From the NCBI RefSeq assembly GCF_030317205.1, contig NZ_JASZYB010000001.1, positions 682,001 to 746,000 on the forward strand: DNA of 64,000 bases, written 5' to 3'. Origin of the DNA: Variovorax sp. J2L1-78 (GTDB lineage: Bacteria; Pseudomonadota; Gammaproteobacteria; Burkholderiales; Burkholderiaceae_C). Below the pieces are notes generated by a model. The model had not been told where the DNA came from and did no database searches. It saw only the letters and a list, made by a program, of their open reading frames with translations. Numbering within the stretch: the first letter of the stretch is position 1; each line of letters starts with the position of its first letter. The position numbers and the translations under genes were made by a program. Below, piece after piece: positions 55,622 to 62,761 of the stretch.

Positions 55622-56868
55622 ATTTCTCCAAGTGAATCAATCACTTGGAAGCCCCCATGAAGTGAGTTGCTGACAGTGATTTGCTGCGGTGTGGGGGCTA
55701 GTGTGGGTGGGTGGCTATGCAGCCGTTCCATCACCTCCAGGGCCTCCTCGTGGACGGCGTCATCAGCAAGATGCGCATAGCGGGCTGTCATAGCGACGGA
55801 CGCATGACCCAGCAGCTTCGAGACCTTTGCGAGACTCACCCCGGCCTGCAGCATGCGTGAGGCGAAGGTGTGCCGCAACGCATGCGGCGTCGCTCGATCA
55901 CCTCCCAGGCCGTCCAGATGCCTTTGGATCGCTTTGGTGGCGTGACCTCGGCTCACGTCCTCACCGTCCCATGCACGGCCCCTGAGCTTCGGGAAGATCA
56001 CGGTGAACCCCAGGTCCTTCATCATCTCGTGGCGGTCACGCAGCATCGTCCAGGTCCGCGATGGGAGGCGCAGCGTCGACTCGTTGTCCACCTTGCCCCG
56101 ATACAGGTTGATCGTGCCGCGCTCTAAGTCGACCACATCCCATTTCAATTTGGCGATCTCGTCGTAGCGTGCGCCGGTATCCAGCAGGAATTGGCAGAGG
56201 TGCCAAGAGTCCAGCGCAGCCATGTCTCCCGGGTGGCGCTCGGACTCCAGCATCAGCCCGTCCAAGACCTTGCGCTCTTCCTCGACCGTTAGCCAGCGCA
56301 TGCGCCCCTTGGTCTCAGGCAGCTTCAGCGAGGCGGCTCTGTTGTTGCGGGCGCTCCACTTGATGGACTGGGCGGGCATGGGGGCGCCAATGGATTCAGC
56401 AAAGCCCAGAAGGGACTGCAGCAGCGACATCTCGCGATTGATAGTGCCGGGCTTGCAGCCTTCATCCAGGCGCTTGCTCTTGAGAGTGGAGAGCATGGCT
56501 TGGGTGACTTCGTGGGTCTTCAGGTCCTTCGGGACGCCATAGCGGGCATTCGACACCTCGAACCACTCGCGGCCCCGCTGCTGCAGTTCGGACCCAAATA
56601 ATTTCCGCACTCGACTCTCGTTGTTCCGATGGTCCTTGTGGGTGGCCTTGGACGCCGTGAGCCACGCCCGCGAGACTTCCCACATGGTCATGTGGTTGAT
56701 GCCTTGCTCCTTGGCTGTGCGGCTCTGCTCGATCTTGGCGCGTTCCTTCATTTCGAAGGCGCGGGCCTTGTCTTTCTCGGTCTCGCCGGTGGAGCCCCGG
56801 TGACGTTCGCCGTGGGCAACAAACTCGAACTGATAGACCGACGATCCGGGGCGCAGGTAGACAGTCAT
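55552..56868 (-). CDS. int: Tyrosine recombinase (integrase) of the island, 3' end inside tRNA-Lys
   Basis: A 438-residue phage-type integrase. It has an N-terminal arm and SAM-like core-binding domain (about residues 1-190), then a catalytic domain with Arg in T-G-A-R-Y-D-E, H-A-L-R-H-T-F (His-x-x-Arg) and the nucleophile Tyr in A-M-T-A-R-Y-A-H-L. The last 23 or so residues (G-G-R-T-H-D-K-R-I-K-S-P-L-L-Y-Q-L-S region) are encoded by the antisense strand of the tRNA gene. I chose the ATG at 56866-56868, which overlaps the XRE stop by 4 bases, so the regulator and the integrase are one unit. Confidence 0.95.
   Translation of the reverse strand: MTVYLRPGSSVYQFEFVAHGERHRGSTGETEKDKARAFEMKERAKIEQSRTAKEQGINHMTMWEVSRAWLTASKATHKDHRNNESRVRKLFGSELQQRGREWFEVSNARYGVPKDLKTHEVTQAMLSTLKSKRLDEGCKPGTINREMSLLQSLLGFAESIGAPMPAQSIKWSARNNRAASLKLPETKGRMRWLTVEEERKVLDGLMLESERHPGDMAALDSWHLCQFLLDTGARYDEIAKLKWDVVDLERGTINLYRGKVDNESTLRLPSRTWTMLRDRHEMMKDLGFTVIFPKLRGRAWDGEDVSRGHATKAIQRHLDGLGGDRATPHALRHTFASRMLQAGVSLAKVSKLLGHASVAMTARYAHLADDAVHEEALEVMERLHSHPPTLAPTPQQITVSNSLHGGFQVIDSLGEIGGTCGGRTHDKRIKSPLLYQLS
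55627..55649. promoter_or_regulatory. Stem-loop just after tRNA-Lys, inside int
   Basis: TCCAAGTGA (55627-55635) and TCACTTGGA (55641-55649) pair perfectly with a 5-base loop, 6 bases after the tRNA CCA. It may end the tRNA transcript or mark an integrase arm site. It lies within the int coding region on the other strand. Confidence 0.4.
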
Positions 56869-57245
56869 TTCTTCTTCGCTTTCTTGGCGGCGGCGCTGTG
56901 TCCACCTGGGTTCGCTGCTGAGCCCTTGGGGATTGGCGGTAACCCTTCTTTCTCGAAAGGGTCCACGCCCGTCAGCATGGTGCTCACCTCTGGATGGCAC
57001 CAATACAGGTACTGCATGGCGAAGTCCTTGGGCTTCACCTTGATAGCGCCTGCCCATGCCATGAGGTCAGGGGAGGGAATCAAAGAACGTCCCCGCTCAA
57101 CCTGGGAAACCATGGACACGTAGGAGTGCCCCAGCAACTTCGACAGGTCCAACTGCGTGACCCCTGCGTCCTCCCTGCGGGCTTTCAGCCACTCCCCGAA
57201 ACGCTGGCGCATCGTATGGGCGGTAGGGGAAAGCAGCGTTGCCAT
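56865..57245 (-). CDS. XRE-family helix-turn-helix regulator paired with the integrase
   Basis: A 126-residue protein with a Cro/CI-type helix-turn-helix at about residues 13-65 (M-R-Q-R-F-G-E-W-L-K-A-R-R-E, V-T-Q-L-D-L-S-K-L-L-G-H-S-Y-V-S-M-V-S-Q-V-E-R-G). The C-terminus is a short Ala/Lys-rich tail. Position directly upstream of int, with an ATGA overlap, suggests it controls integration or excision. Two copies of GACTCC (57248-57253 and 57264-57269) lie next to its start and recur at 58087 and 58134. Confidence 0.85.
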   Translation of the reverse strand: MATLLSPTAHTMRQRFGEWLKARREDAGVTQLDLSKLLGHSYVSMVSQVERGRSLIPSPDLMAWAGAIKVKPKDFAMQYLYWCHPEVSTMLTGVDPFEKEGLPPIPKGSAANPGGHSAAAKKAKKK

Positions 57246-57271
57246 GGGACTCCTAGTTTCATTGACTCCCG

Positions 57272-57679
57272 TCAGTGTACGGTAGCTCCCAGGGCTGCCT
57301 CCTCCATCGCCTCCTTGGCGTCGATTGCTAGCTCGGCTCGCACCACGCGGCATGCAGCGGGACTGCCGTCCTGAACGTCTGTGAGCCAAGCGACCGCCTG
57401 ACCATCAGCTTGTGCAATCCACATGGTCCAGGTACGGGGGCGGGTGGTCTTGCGGTTTGCACGGACGTGGAACGTGAAGCCCATCCGACTCTCTGCGTCC
57501 AGGAAATGGCTCTCGGCGTCGGCAAGGACCTCGGCGTATTCCAAGCGGGCCTCGGCTGGGTCTTGGTCCAGCCTTGGGCATGACTGCGCGTGATCCCAGA
57601 AGAATCGGGTGGCGCGGTTCAGCGACGCGATGGGGTTCATAGGTGCGGCGGTGGTCTTGGCAGTGGCTGCAATCTGCAT
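57272..57679 (-). CDS. Hypothetical island protein, 135 residues
   Basis: Not recognised. It starts at an ATG (57677-57679) with a good GAGGAG ribosome site, which supports it as a real gene. It is Ala-rich with a middle W-T-M-W-I-A-Q-A-D-G-Q-A-V-A-W-L segment and no membrane helix or signal peptide. It lies 26 bases upstream of the XRE gene on the same strand, so it may be the first gene of the xre-int unit. Confidence 0.6.
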   Translation of the reverse strand: MQIAATAKTTAAPMNPIASLNRATRFFWDHAQSCPRLDQDPAEARLEYAEVLADAESHFLDAESRMGFTFHVRANRKTTRPRTWTMWIAQADGQAVAWLTDVQDGSPAACRVVRAELAIDAKEAMEEAALGATVH

Positions 57680-57970
57680 GGAGTGCTCCTCGTTGAATGG
57701 TCAGAAGGGACTCGACGGAATCCGCTCTGATCACTCGCCGGGATCGGTGTGCGGTGTGGTTGCACAGCGCCCGGCAGAGAACTCGCGGGTCCCGTGGGTC
57801 CGGGCGAGGCCGCCTCTCGTGTCGCTATCCGGCAGTCAGAGACAGCCCGCCGGGTCCAAGCGTTCGAGGGCTGGGGTCACGCCCCGGGGCCTCGCCCCCG
57901 TACCGCATCGCGGTCTTCAGTGCTTCCCAGCATCGGTACTCGCTGACCCCTCGTAGCTGGCGCATCCCGC

Positions 57971-58067
57971 AACCGTATCGGTTGACTACGTGCGCAGGCC
58001 CGTCTGCGGGTCCGCCGATTCGCCCCTTCGTATCCGTGGACCGTCTGCGGGGCCGGTTTCGCAACCG
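57971..58067. promoter_or_regulatory. Paired AACCG/CGGTT dyads and CCGTCTGCGGG repeats
   Basis: AACCG-TAT-CGGTT (57971-57983) and CGGTT-TCGC-AACCG (58054-58067) use the same 5-base half-site in opposite arrangement. Between them CCGTCTGCGGG occurs twice, 41 bases apart. Repeated half-sites in a gene-free stretch near an integrase suggest binding sites for an island regulator or directionality factor. Confidence 0.45.
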
Positions 58068-58120
58068 ACAGACGTATAGTCTCATGGACTCCATCAATCG
58101 GCAGCCGATAATCGAGTAGA

Positions 58121-58143
58121 ACGTGGGGTCATTGACTCCACGT
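58121..58143. promoter_or_regulatory. 23-base palindrome containing a GACTCC element
   Basis: ACGTGGGGTCA (58121-58131) and TGACTCCACGT (58133-58143) are inverted 11-base arms with a single mismatch around a central T. The stretch TCATTGACTCC (58129-58139) recurs exactly at 57259-57269, just before the XRE gene, so both may bind that regulator. Confidence 0.45.
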
Positions 58144-58203
58144 CTCGGGGTTCTAAAGATGGGGGTTGGCTTCTAACGGCCGTGCGCCAGAACGCTGTAC
58201 AGC

Positions 58204-59403
58204 CTAGAACGGAATGTCGTCGTCCATTTCATCGAAGCCGGACTTGACATGCGGCTTCTTCGGCAGGGCATTAATGCGCGCGTGAAGATTTGCCTCTACG
58301 ATATTTTTCTGCTCTTTGCTACAGCGATTCAAAAGATCTAAAAAATTACGAACTTGGTCTACCGGGAATGCCTGCTTGCTGTAATACATGTAGCCCCCGT
58401 CAATGAAGCATTGGATTACCAACGCACTGTCCTGGGCCGCTTGCTCCAGCATCATTGCCTTGTAAGACTCTTGAAGCTTTAGGTGAATGTCCTCAATACC
58501 AAAGCAGGTTGCGGTTGAATAAATCTTCGAAATTCTCGCCGTGAGAGTTCGCGTAAACGCGCGATAACATTCGACATCGTCTGATGAGAATTCAATAGAT
58601 CTTGGTTTCCCGAGAATTTCTTGACGCACGTGCGAAAACGACTCGCTGCGCTTCTTTCTCGAGGGTTCAACCATTCGGCGCAGCACATCGGAATATTGAA
58701 AATGCGAAAGCTGATGCTTGTCGATCAGTTGTTCGAATAGTTTTCCGACAAAGTAGACCTCAGTGCAGTGGTCGTAGATTTTCTCGGCAAACTCTGGAGG
58801 AAGGGCACACCACCAGTTGAGCGAGATGCTCTTGTCGAAGTCGGCACTGTCTACAGCCTGTTTCCCAAAGCCGAAATCGATGATTTTTACAGCACCGTTT
58901 TCTGTCACCAGGATGTTCGTTGTCCGAATGTCGCGATGCAAAATTCTTTTGCTTTGAAGGTGGTCGAAGCCCTCGACTACTTGCGCAAAGAGACTGTTGA
59001 TGTCTTCCGGATGATCCGCTGAATACGCATCAATGTCCGGGCCATTGATGTATTCCATGAATATGTACCCGGCAAATCGATCGGGATATAGCACGTAGTT
59101 AAAGACGCGCACTACATTGATGTGATGAAGCGCATGCATCAATTTTATTTCACGCACAAAATTTGAAAATAGGACCTCTCGCCAACGAATATCCGCTGGC
59201 GCATACTTCTTGCAAACAAAGTATTCGTCAATTGCCGCGTCGTGGAGCAGTACAGTTTGCCCGCAGGCCCCGCTTCCTAGTTCTTTTTCGAGGGTGTATC
59301 CACGGCCCTGCTGAAAGACAATTTTCTTTGAGTCCATAATCAAGCATTGGTTGTCTACTGTCAGTCTAAGCGCCACGCCCCGAAGCATGACGGTGTCTCG
59401 CAC
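58204..59403 (-). CDS. Eukaryotic-like Ser/Thr protein kinase ending in an SSB-type C-terminal tip (DDDIPF)
   Basis: A 399-residue protein. Residues about 36-230 form a kinase domain: glycine loop G-S-G-A-C-G (43-48), Lys65 in F-V-C-K-K-Y, Glu85, catalytic H-R-D-I-R-T-T-N (156-163; Arg replaces the usual Lys), D-F-G (176-178) and a P-P-E in place of A-P-E. The next 155 residues are helical and unrecognised. The last residues, F-D-E-M-D-D-D-I-P-F, reproduce the acidic, Phe-terminated SSB C-terminal tip that recruits RecQ, RecJ, ExoI, PriA and other repair proteins. There is no membrane helix. A GTG at 59401-59403 with a GAGGTGAT ribosome site is preferred; ATG 59386-59388 or 59335-59337 are alternatives. 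The gene is clearly AT-richer than all neighbours. It overlaps the preceding CxxC gene by 38 bases. Confidence 0.88.
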   Translation of the reverse strand: MRDTVMLRGVALRLTVDNQCLIMDSKKIVFQQGRGYTLEKELGSGACGQTVLLHDAAIDEYFVCKKYAPADIRWREVLFSNFVREIKLMHALHHINVVRVFNYVLYPDRFAGYIFMEYINGPDIDAYSADHPEDINSLFAQVVEGFDHLQSKRILHRDIRTTNILVTENGAVKIIDFGFGKQAVDSADFDKSISLNWWCALPPEFAEKIYDHCTEVYFVGKLFEQLIDKHQLSHFQYSDVLRRMVEPSRKKRSESFSHVRQEILGKPRSIEFSSDDVECYRAFTRTLTARISKIYSTATCFGIEDIHLKLQESYKAMMLEQAAQDSALVIQCFIDGGYMYYSKQAFPVDQVRNFLDLLNRCSKEQKNIVEANLHARINALPKKPHVKSGFDEMDDDIPF

Positions 59404-59947
59404 GGATCACCTCAAGATCACTAAAGTCCTGTGCAGGCCTGTGGAACTCCCTAGGTTCTTCAGGACTGTGCAGCCTTCGCTCGGCGTACATGCGGCTGCG
59501 CTCGGCGATCATCAGCTTGATCCCGTCAGGTCTGGGGCCATACCTGCGACGTAGGCCGCGCCTGAACGCTGCTAGCCGTTCTTTCTTGTCCCGCTCGGCC
59601 TCCCGGGCTGTTTGGAGCTCAGCCCGCTTCGCTTCATATGCCACGGGGCCCCCAGCAGCCTTGATAGCTTTGCGCCTTTCCTTTTGAGCCTTCGCGGACT
59701 TCGCCCGGTGGTTGGCCTTGTCCGCGAGCCTGCGGGCCGTCAATGCAGCCGCCATGCAGGCCTTGCAGCGTGTATCGAAGCTGGACAACTGCCACGGGTG
59801 CGAACTTCTGCAGGGGTAAAAGAAATCCGGAGATAGCTCCTTGATCTCGCAACACACCGCGCATCTGCGGTGGCTTGGGAGGACATCAGGATGCTTGCGG
59901 TGAAGCCGCTTGTCGGCCTCAAGGTAGATGGGTGCGTAGCGTGCCAT
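59366..59947 (-). CDS. Zinc-ribbon (CxxC...CxxC) protein coupled to the kinase gene
   Basis: A 193-residue basic protein. Residues about 28-70 hold C-A-V-C-C-E-I-K-E-L-S-P-D-F-F and, 20 or so residues later, R-C-K-A-C, a treble-clef or zinc-ribbon pattern C-x2-C-x(4)-L-x(3)-F...C-x2-C. A long Lys/Arg/Ala-rich helical stretch follows (about 75-150). I chose the ATG at 59945-59947 (M-A-R-Y-A-P); it has no clear ribosome site. Similar CxxC cores occur in two other proteins of this island. The reading frame overlaps the kinase start, so the two are probably made together. Confidence 0.65.
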   Translation of the reverse strand: MARYAPIYLEADKRLHRKHPDVLPSHRRCAVCCEIKELSPDFFYPCRSSHPWQLSSFDTRCKACMAAALTARRLADKANHRAKSAKAQKERRKAIKAAGGPVAYEAKRAELQTAREAERDKKERLAAFRRGLRRRYGPRPDGIKLMIAERSRMYAERRLHSPEEPREFHRPAQDFSDLEVIRARHRHASGRGA

Positions 59948-60535
59948 GAGAGGTGGTTGAGTTCGGTAAGACCCGGGTAGAACCCACAGGGTCGGAGAGG
60001 CAGACGGGTGCGCATACGAGCGCACTAGCCAATGGGCCCGCCAAGGCCCGCAATGTCCTTCAGGAGCCGCGCAGCGCTCCGGCCAATCCCTTGGCCTATG
60101 TCGAGGCCTTCGCCCGTCCTAGCTCGATTGCAGGCCCCACAGCCTGTGGGTTGTCCTGCTCAGCAAGGCGACGGATACGCTATCCGGTGGTTCCAAGGGC
60201 TCCGTCAGAGGAGAAACATCGCTCAGGACAGGCCACTGTGGGTGGGTACTGTGGGGATCGGCGCCATCCCGGGTGGCCTAGGCGCTGGGCGCTGGACATT
60301 GGGCGCTACGCTTAGCTCCGCTCGGCATACCCTCTCGGCACTCTTGAGGGTCAGGCTCCGCTCAAAAGAGGCCCGGGCGTACGGGGGGAAAAGTTTGCGC
60401 AGTGGGACGAGGGGGGATGTCACGGATTTTTGAGAAATTTTTTGAGCCGCCTCGTGGGTGCGTTGAGACCGTGGAATACGCTGCGATCCTTTGGGGCCTC
60501 AATGCCCCTCACGCGTGAATCAACAAGGAGGTGGC
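59948..60535. other. 588-base region between CxxC genes, upstream of a small plus-strand gene
   Basis: No protein gene longer than the small one at 60536. It includes GGCGCT repeats (around 60280-60310), a short AT-rich patch with TTTTTGAG twice (60427-60434 and 60439-60446) and the dyad GGGGC/GCCCC (60493-60497 and 60504-60508) 17 bases before the ribosome site of the small gene. The AT-rich patch is the best promoter candidate. Confidence 0.5.
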
Positions 60536-60646
60536 ATGCACGAGTTTGCGTTGGGGATCGTGGGGTTCGCGGCGATCTTCGCAGCCCTCTGGGTCATCAC
60601 ATGGCTAGTGGATACCGTGCGCCGGTACTTCAAACGCCCACGGTAG
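60536..60646 (+). CDS. 36-residue single-pass membrane peptide
   Basis: A 37-codon frame with a near-perfect ribosome site (AAGGAGGT, 60525-60532) just before the ATG. The peptide starts M-H-E-F-A-L-G-I-V-G, has one membrane helix (about residues 5-25, with two Trp near its end) and a basic C-terminus R-R-Y-F-K-R-P-R. It is the only plus-strand gene seen in the island. Size and layout resemble type I toxin peptides and other small membrane proteins, but no homologue is recognised. Confidence 0.6.
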   Translation: MHEFALGIVGFAAIFAALWVITWLVDTVRRYFKRPR

Positions 60647-60675
60647 GAACCGATACGGCGGATTGCAGCCGTATC

Positions 60676-61413
60676 TCAGCCTGGATACCCAGCACGCTCC
60701 ACCGTCAGTGAAGCCCTGCAGCCATGGTCCCGTATCAGCCGCTTGACCGAGTGCGTGCCCAAGGTGCCAAGAGGCGATGCGCGGACTATGACCTCCCCGT
60801 GTGGCTGTAGGGTCCACAGCCAGCGGTGCGCCCTGATGAGTGGGCTGGTAAGCAGCTTGTACGCTGACGTATCCAGGTGCGCGAAGCCAACGAATAAACG
60901 CTGGGCGTCACACAGAGGAACGCGGGTGTGTGCGTCGTCTTTGAGGATCGGGGGCACGTCACGCGCCTCACCGTCGACGAAGACCCACACCACATCGCGG
61001 GGAGGGGCCACGGCTGCCCTGTACTTGGTCAAGAGTTCCCCAGGTGGCCCGGGAACTGGGACGGTGACGGGCGGTTTGTCGTCAGCCCGCAGCGCCCGGC
61101 GTCGAGTGTTTCGGCAGGCATTGCAGGTGCTTCGGTATCGCCCGGGAGTCTTAGCGGTCCTTGAGGTCGGAAAGACGGTCTCGGGGAGGTGGCGTTGGCA
61201 GGCATTGCACGGCTTGATACGCACCTTCAGCATCTCCTCCAGGGAAAGCGCGTGCAGCTTACCGGTCGATGGCTTGAGCGCATGCAGCGCATGGTCTCCC
61301 ACTACGTGGATGCAGGACAGGTCCAGGTCAGGCCAAGCGCACAGCTTCGCGTGGTCAGCCACGGCTAGCTCGATCTCGTGCCCCTCGACGGTAGGTAGCT
61401 TGATTGTTGTCAT
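60676..61413 (-). CDS. Zinc-ribbon (CxxC...CxxC) island protein, 245 residues
   Basis: Not a known named family. Residues about 68-105 contain C-N-A-C-Q-R-H-L-P-E-T-V-F followed by C-N-A-C-R-N-T-R-R-R, the same C-x2-C-x(4)-L...F...C-x2-C plan as its neighbours. The C-terminal half has V-V-W-V-F-V-D-G-E and no catalytic motif I can name. The ATG at 61411-61413 sits directly at the end of a run of ATG repeats (CAT on this strand). No ribosome site is visible. Confidence 0.62.
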   Translation of the reverse strand: MTTIKLPTVEGHEIELAVADHAKLCAWPDLDLSCIHVVGDHALHALKPSTGKLHALSLEEMLKVRIKPCNACQRHLPETVFPTSRTAKTPGRYRSTCNACRNTRRRALRADDKPPVTVPVPGPPGELLTKYRAAVAPPRDVVWVFVDGEARDVPPILKDDAHTRVPLCDAQRLFVGFAHLDTSAYKLLTSPLIRAHRWLWTLQPHGEVIVRASPLGTLGTHSVKRLIRDHGCRASLTVERAGYPG

Positions 61414-61429
61414 GATGATGATGATGATG
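61412..61429. repeat. (ATG)6 trinucleotide tract at the start of a minus-strand gene
   Basis: Six tandem ATG units on the plus strand (CAT on the coding strand) end exactly at the start codon of the 245-residue gene. Changes in copy number would not shift the frame but would alter the leader spacing. Confidence 0.7.
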
Positions 61430-61814
61430 AATGAGGTGCCGGCGTCGACGCCATGGACCTCTTTGGCGATGCTTCGATGTATGGGACCGCCGAGGGCATC
61501 AGAAGCGAAGCCCAATGCATCCCAGCTTTACGGGTACGGCAGTACCCCAATGGGCTAAACCTTCAGGTCTCTGAAGATGGAAGGTGACGGGGAAATGTGC
61601 TGAAGCTCGTGCCACCTTGGCTATCGCCTTGAAGCCTCGGGGCTGCGCCCCTCGGTGGCTTCGCGGGATGCAAGGCGGCCCCAAGGTGGTCAGGCGCTCG
61701 GCTTCGCCATTGCAGAAAACCATGTGTATAGGCATCGTTTCGCAAAGCCTTTATCCATGCGGGTTTGCGGCTTACACACACGCAGGCGAGCGCCGAATCT
61801 GCATGCGGTTGTGC
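61414..61814. other. 401-base gene-free region with a hairpin
   Basis: No supported gene. A stem with outer arms GAAGCC/GGCTTC (61631-61636 and 61657-61662) encloses GGGG/CCCC inner arms and could end transcription from the gene to its right. The plus-strand frame across 61584-62084 has no ribosome site and lies mostly opposite a better gene. Confidence 0.5.
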
Positions 61815-62600
61815 TTACACAAACTGCGCTTCTTCGACTTCGGCGGACCGCTGGGCGGTCACGAACCCGGACCATCCAACGTACTGGTCGTAGTGCTCAA
61901 TTTGCGCAGCGAACGGTCGGCTGTATGGCTGTCCGTCGATCAGGTCAACGAAGTGCTGTTTCTGGTCCACGTGGGCATCCTTGGCTCTCCTGCCGTTCGC
62001 AGGGATCACCAAGCAGCCTTTTGCGTCCGTTGGGGGACCGTCGATCTCGGCTGCGATTGCGTCGGCCTCGACAGCCCAGGCTAGGGAGTTGTGGCGGACA
62101 AGCGCATCCATCAACGTCGCCACGGTCAGGGCCGGCAGTACGTCCGCCTTTCCCAGGTGATCGCGGATGGCCTTGGCGCCGATGACGCGGTGCCGCCGAC
62201 GCGCTTGGGCGCTGATCACCACAGTGTTCTCAGCCGTGAAGCCGTGGCCGTCGACCAGCATGGCGAGCGCTGGGGGCTGGGGGGAGTCGCCTTCGACCAA
62301 GTCGTCCAAAGTCAACACGCAAGCAGGCGGGAGTGGCTGCAGCATGGCTGCGCTGATCTCACACGGCATCGCGCTGCCGGCGTGCTCCCGGGCGTTGTCG
62401 GCAAGCGCTACGGCGATTTCCTCCGGTGTCTGCCTTGGACGCCGACGCACACTGTTCGCACGCGACACGCATCCACGGCAGCGCCCCTGTAGGTACAGAG
62501 GAGGGCGGGACCTATCGGGTCCGAATGAGGCCAGGGGAAGCACAGCGGTACAGCCTGGGCACCACTTGTGCCCCTCGGGGATGACGGTCGGCTTCTGCAT
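61815..62600 (-). CDS. Zinc-ribbon (CxxC...CxxC) island protein, 261 residues
   Basis: Third member of the local set. Residues about 12-50 show C-P-G-C-T-A-V-L-P-L-A-S-F and R-C-R-G-C with a basic R-R-R end. The rest resembles a compact alpha/beta domain (V-D-G-H-G-F-T, V-I-G-A-K-A-I-R-D-H-L) that I cannot name. The ATG at 62598-62600 has no purine-rich ribosome site; instead ACCACCT precedes it, as before the 193-residue gene. Confidence 0.62.
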   Translation of the reverse strand: MQKPTVIPEGHKWCPGCTAVLPLASFGPDRSRPPLYLQGRCRGCVSRANSVRRRPRQTPEEIAVALADNAREHAGSAMPCEISAAMLQPLPPACVLTLDDLVEGDSPQPPALAMLVDGHGFTAENTVVISAQARRRHRVIGAKAIRDHLGKADVLPALTVATLMDALVRHNSLAWAVEADAIAAEIDGPPTDAKGCLVIPANGRRAKDAHVDQKQHFVDLIDGQPYSRPFAAQIEHYDQYVGWSGFVTAQRSAEVEEAQFV

Positions 62601-62651
62601 AGGTGGTCCGGTGTGTTGAGCCACTGCGTGATGCAGGGGCAGAAATAGAGA

Positions 62652-62685
62652 AGCCCGCCAAGGACCTTGCGGACCAGGGCGGGCT
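62652..62685 (-). terminator. Stem-loop between two island genes, candidate terminator
   Basis: AGCCCGCC (62652-62659) and GGCGGGCT (62678-62685) pair perfectly with an 18-base loop, downstream of the minus-strand gene ending at 62762. On that strand a pyrimidine-rich TTCTCTATTTCT follows, a weak T-tract. Confidence 0.5.
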
Positions 62686-62761
62686 ATGGATTGCGTCGGG
62701 TGAACCACTCAAATTGAGTGTTTTGCAGGTGCTCTGCCTACGGTTCAAACATAGGCGGCGC

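Larger units (their letters stand above)
57680..58203. other. 524-base gene-free region with several palindromes, candidate control region
   Basis: No convincing gene on either strand. It holds dyads with the half-site AACCG/CGGTT (57971-57983 and 58054-58067), an 11-base direct repeat CCGTCTGCGGG (58000-58010 and 58041-58051), TCGGC/GCCGA (58098-58108) and a near-perfect 23-base palindrome (58121-58143). It must also contain the promoter of the 135-residue gene. Confidence 0.6.

Noticed and set aside
57697..58119. Plus-strand frames in the 524-base gap as genes
   Set aside because: They lack ribosome sites, are Pro/Arg-rich, and cross several palindromes better explained as control sites.
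58204..59403. The island kinase as a HipA-type toxin
   Set aside because: The motifs are those of eukaryotic-like kinases (Gly loop, HRD, DFG); no HipB-like partner with the usual order is present.
61584..62185. Plus-strand frames overlapping the 261-residue CxxC gene
   Set aside because: No ribosome site and no domain. The opposite strand encodes a protein with a clear CxxC...CxxC module.
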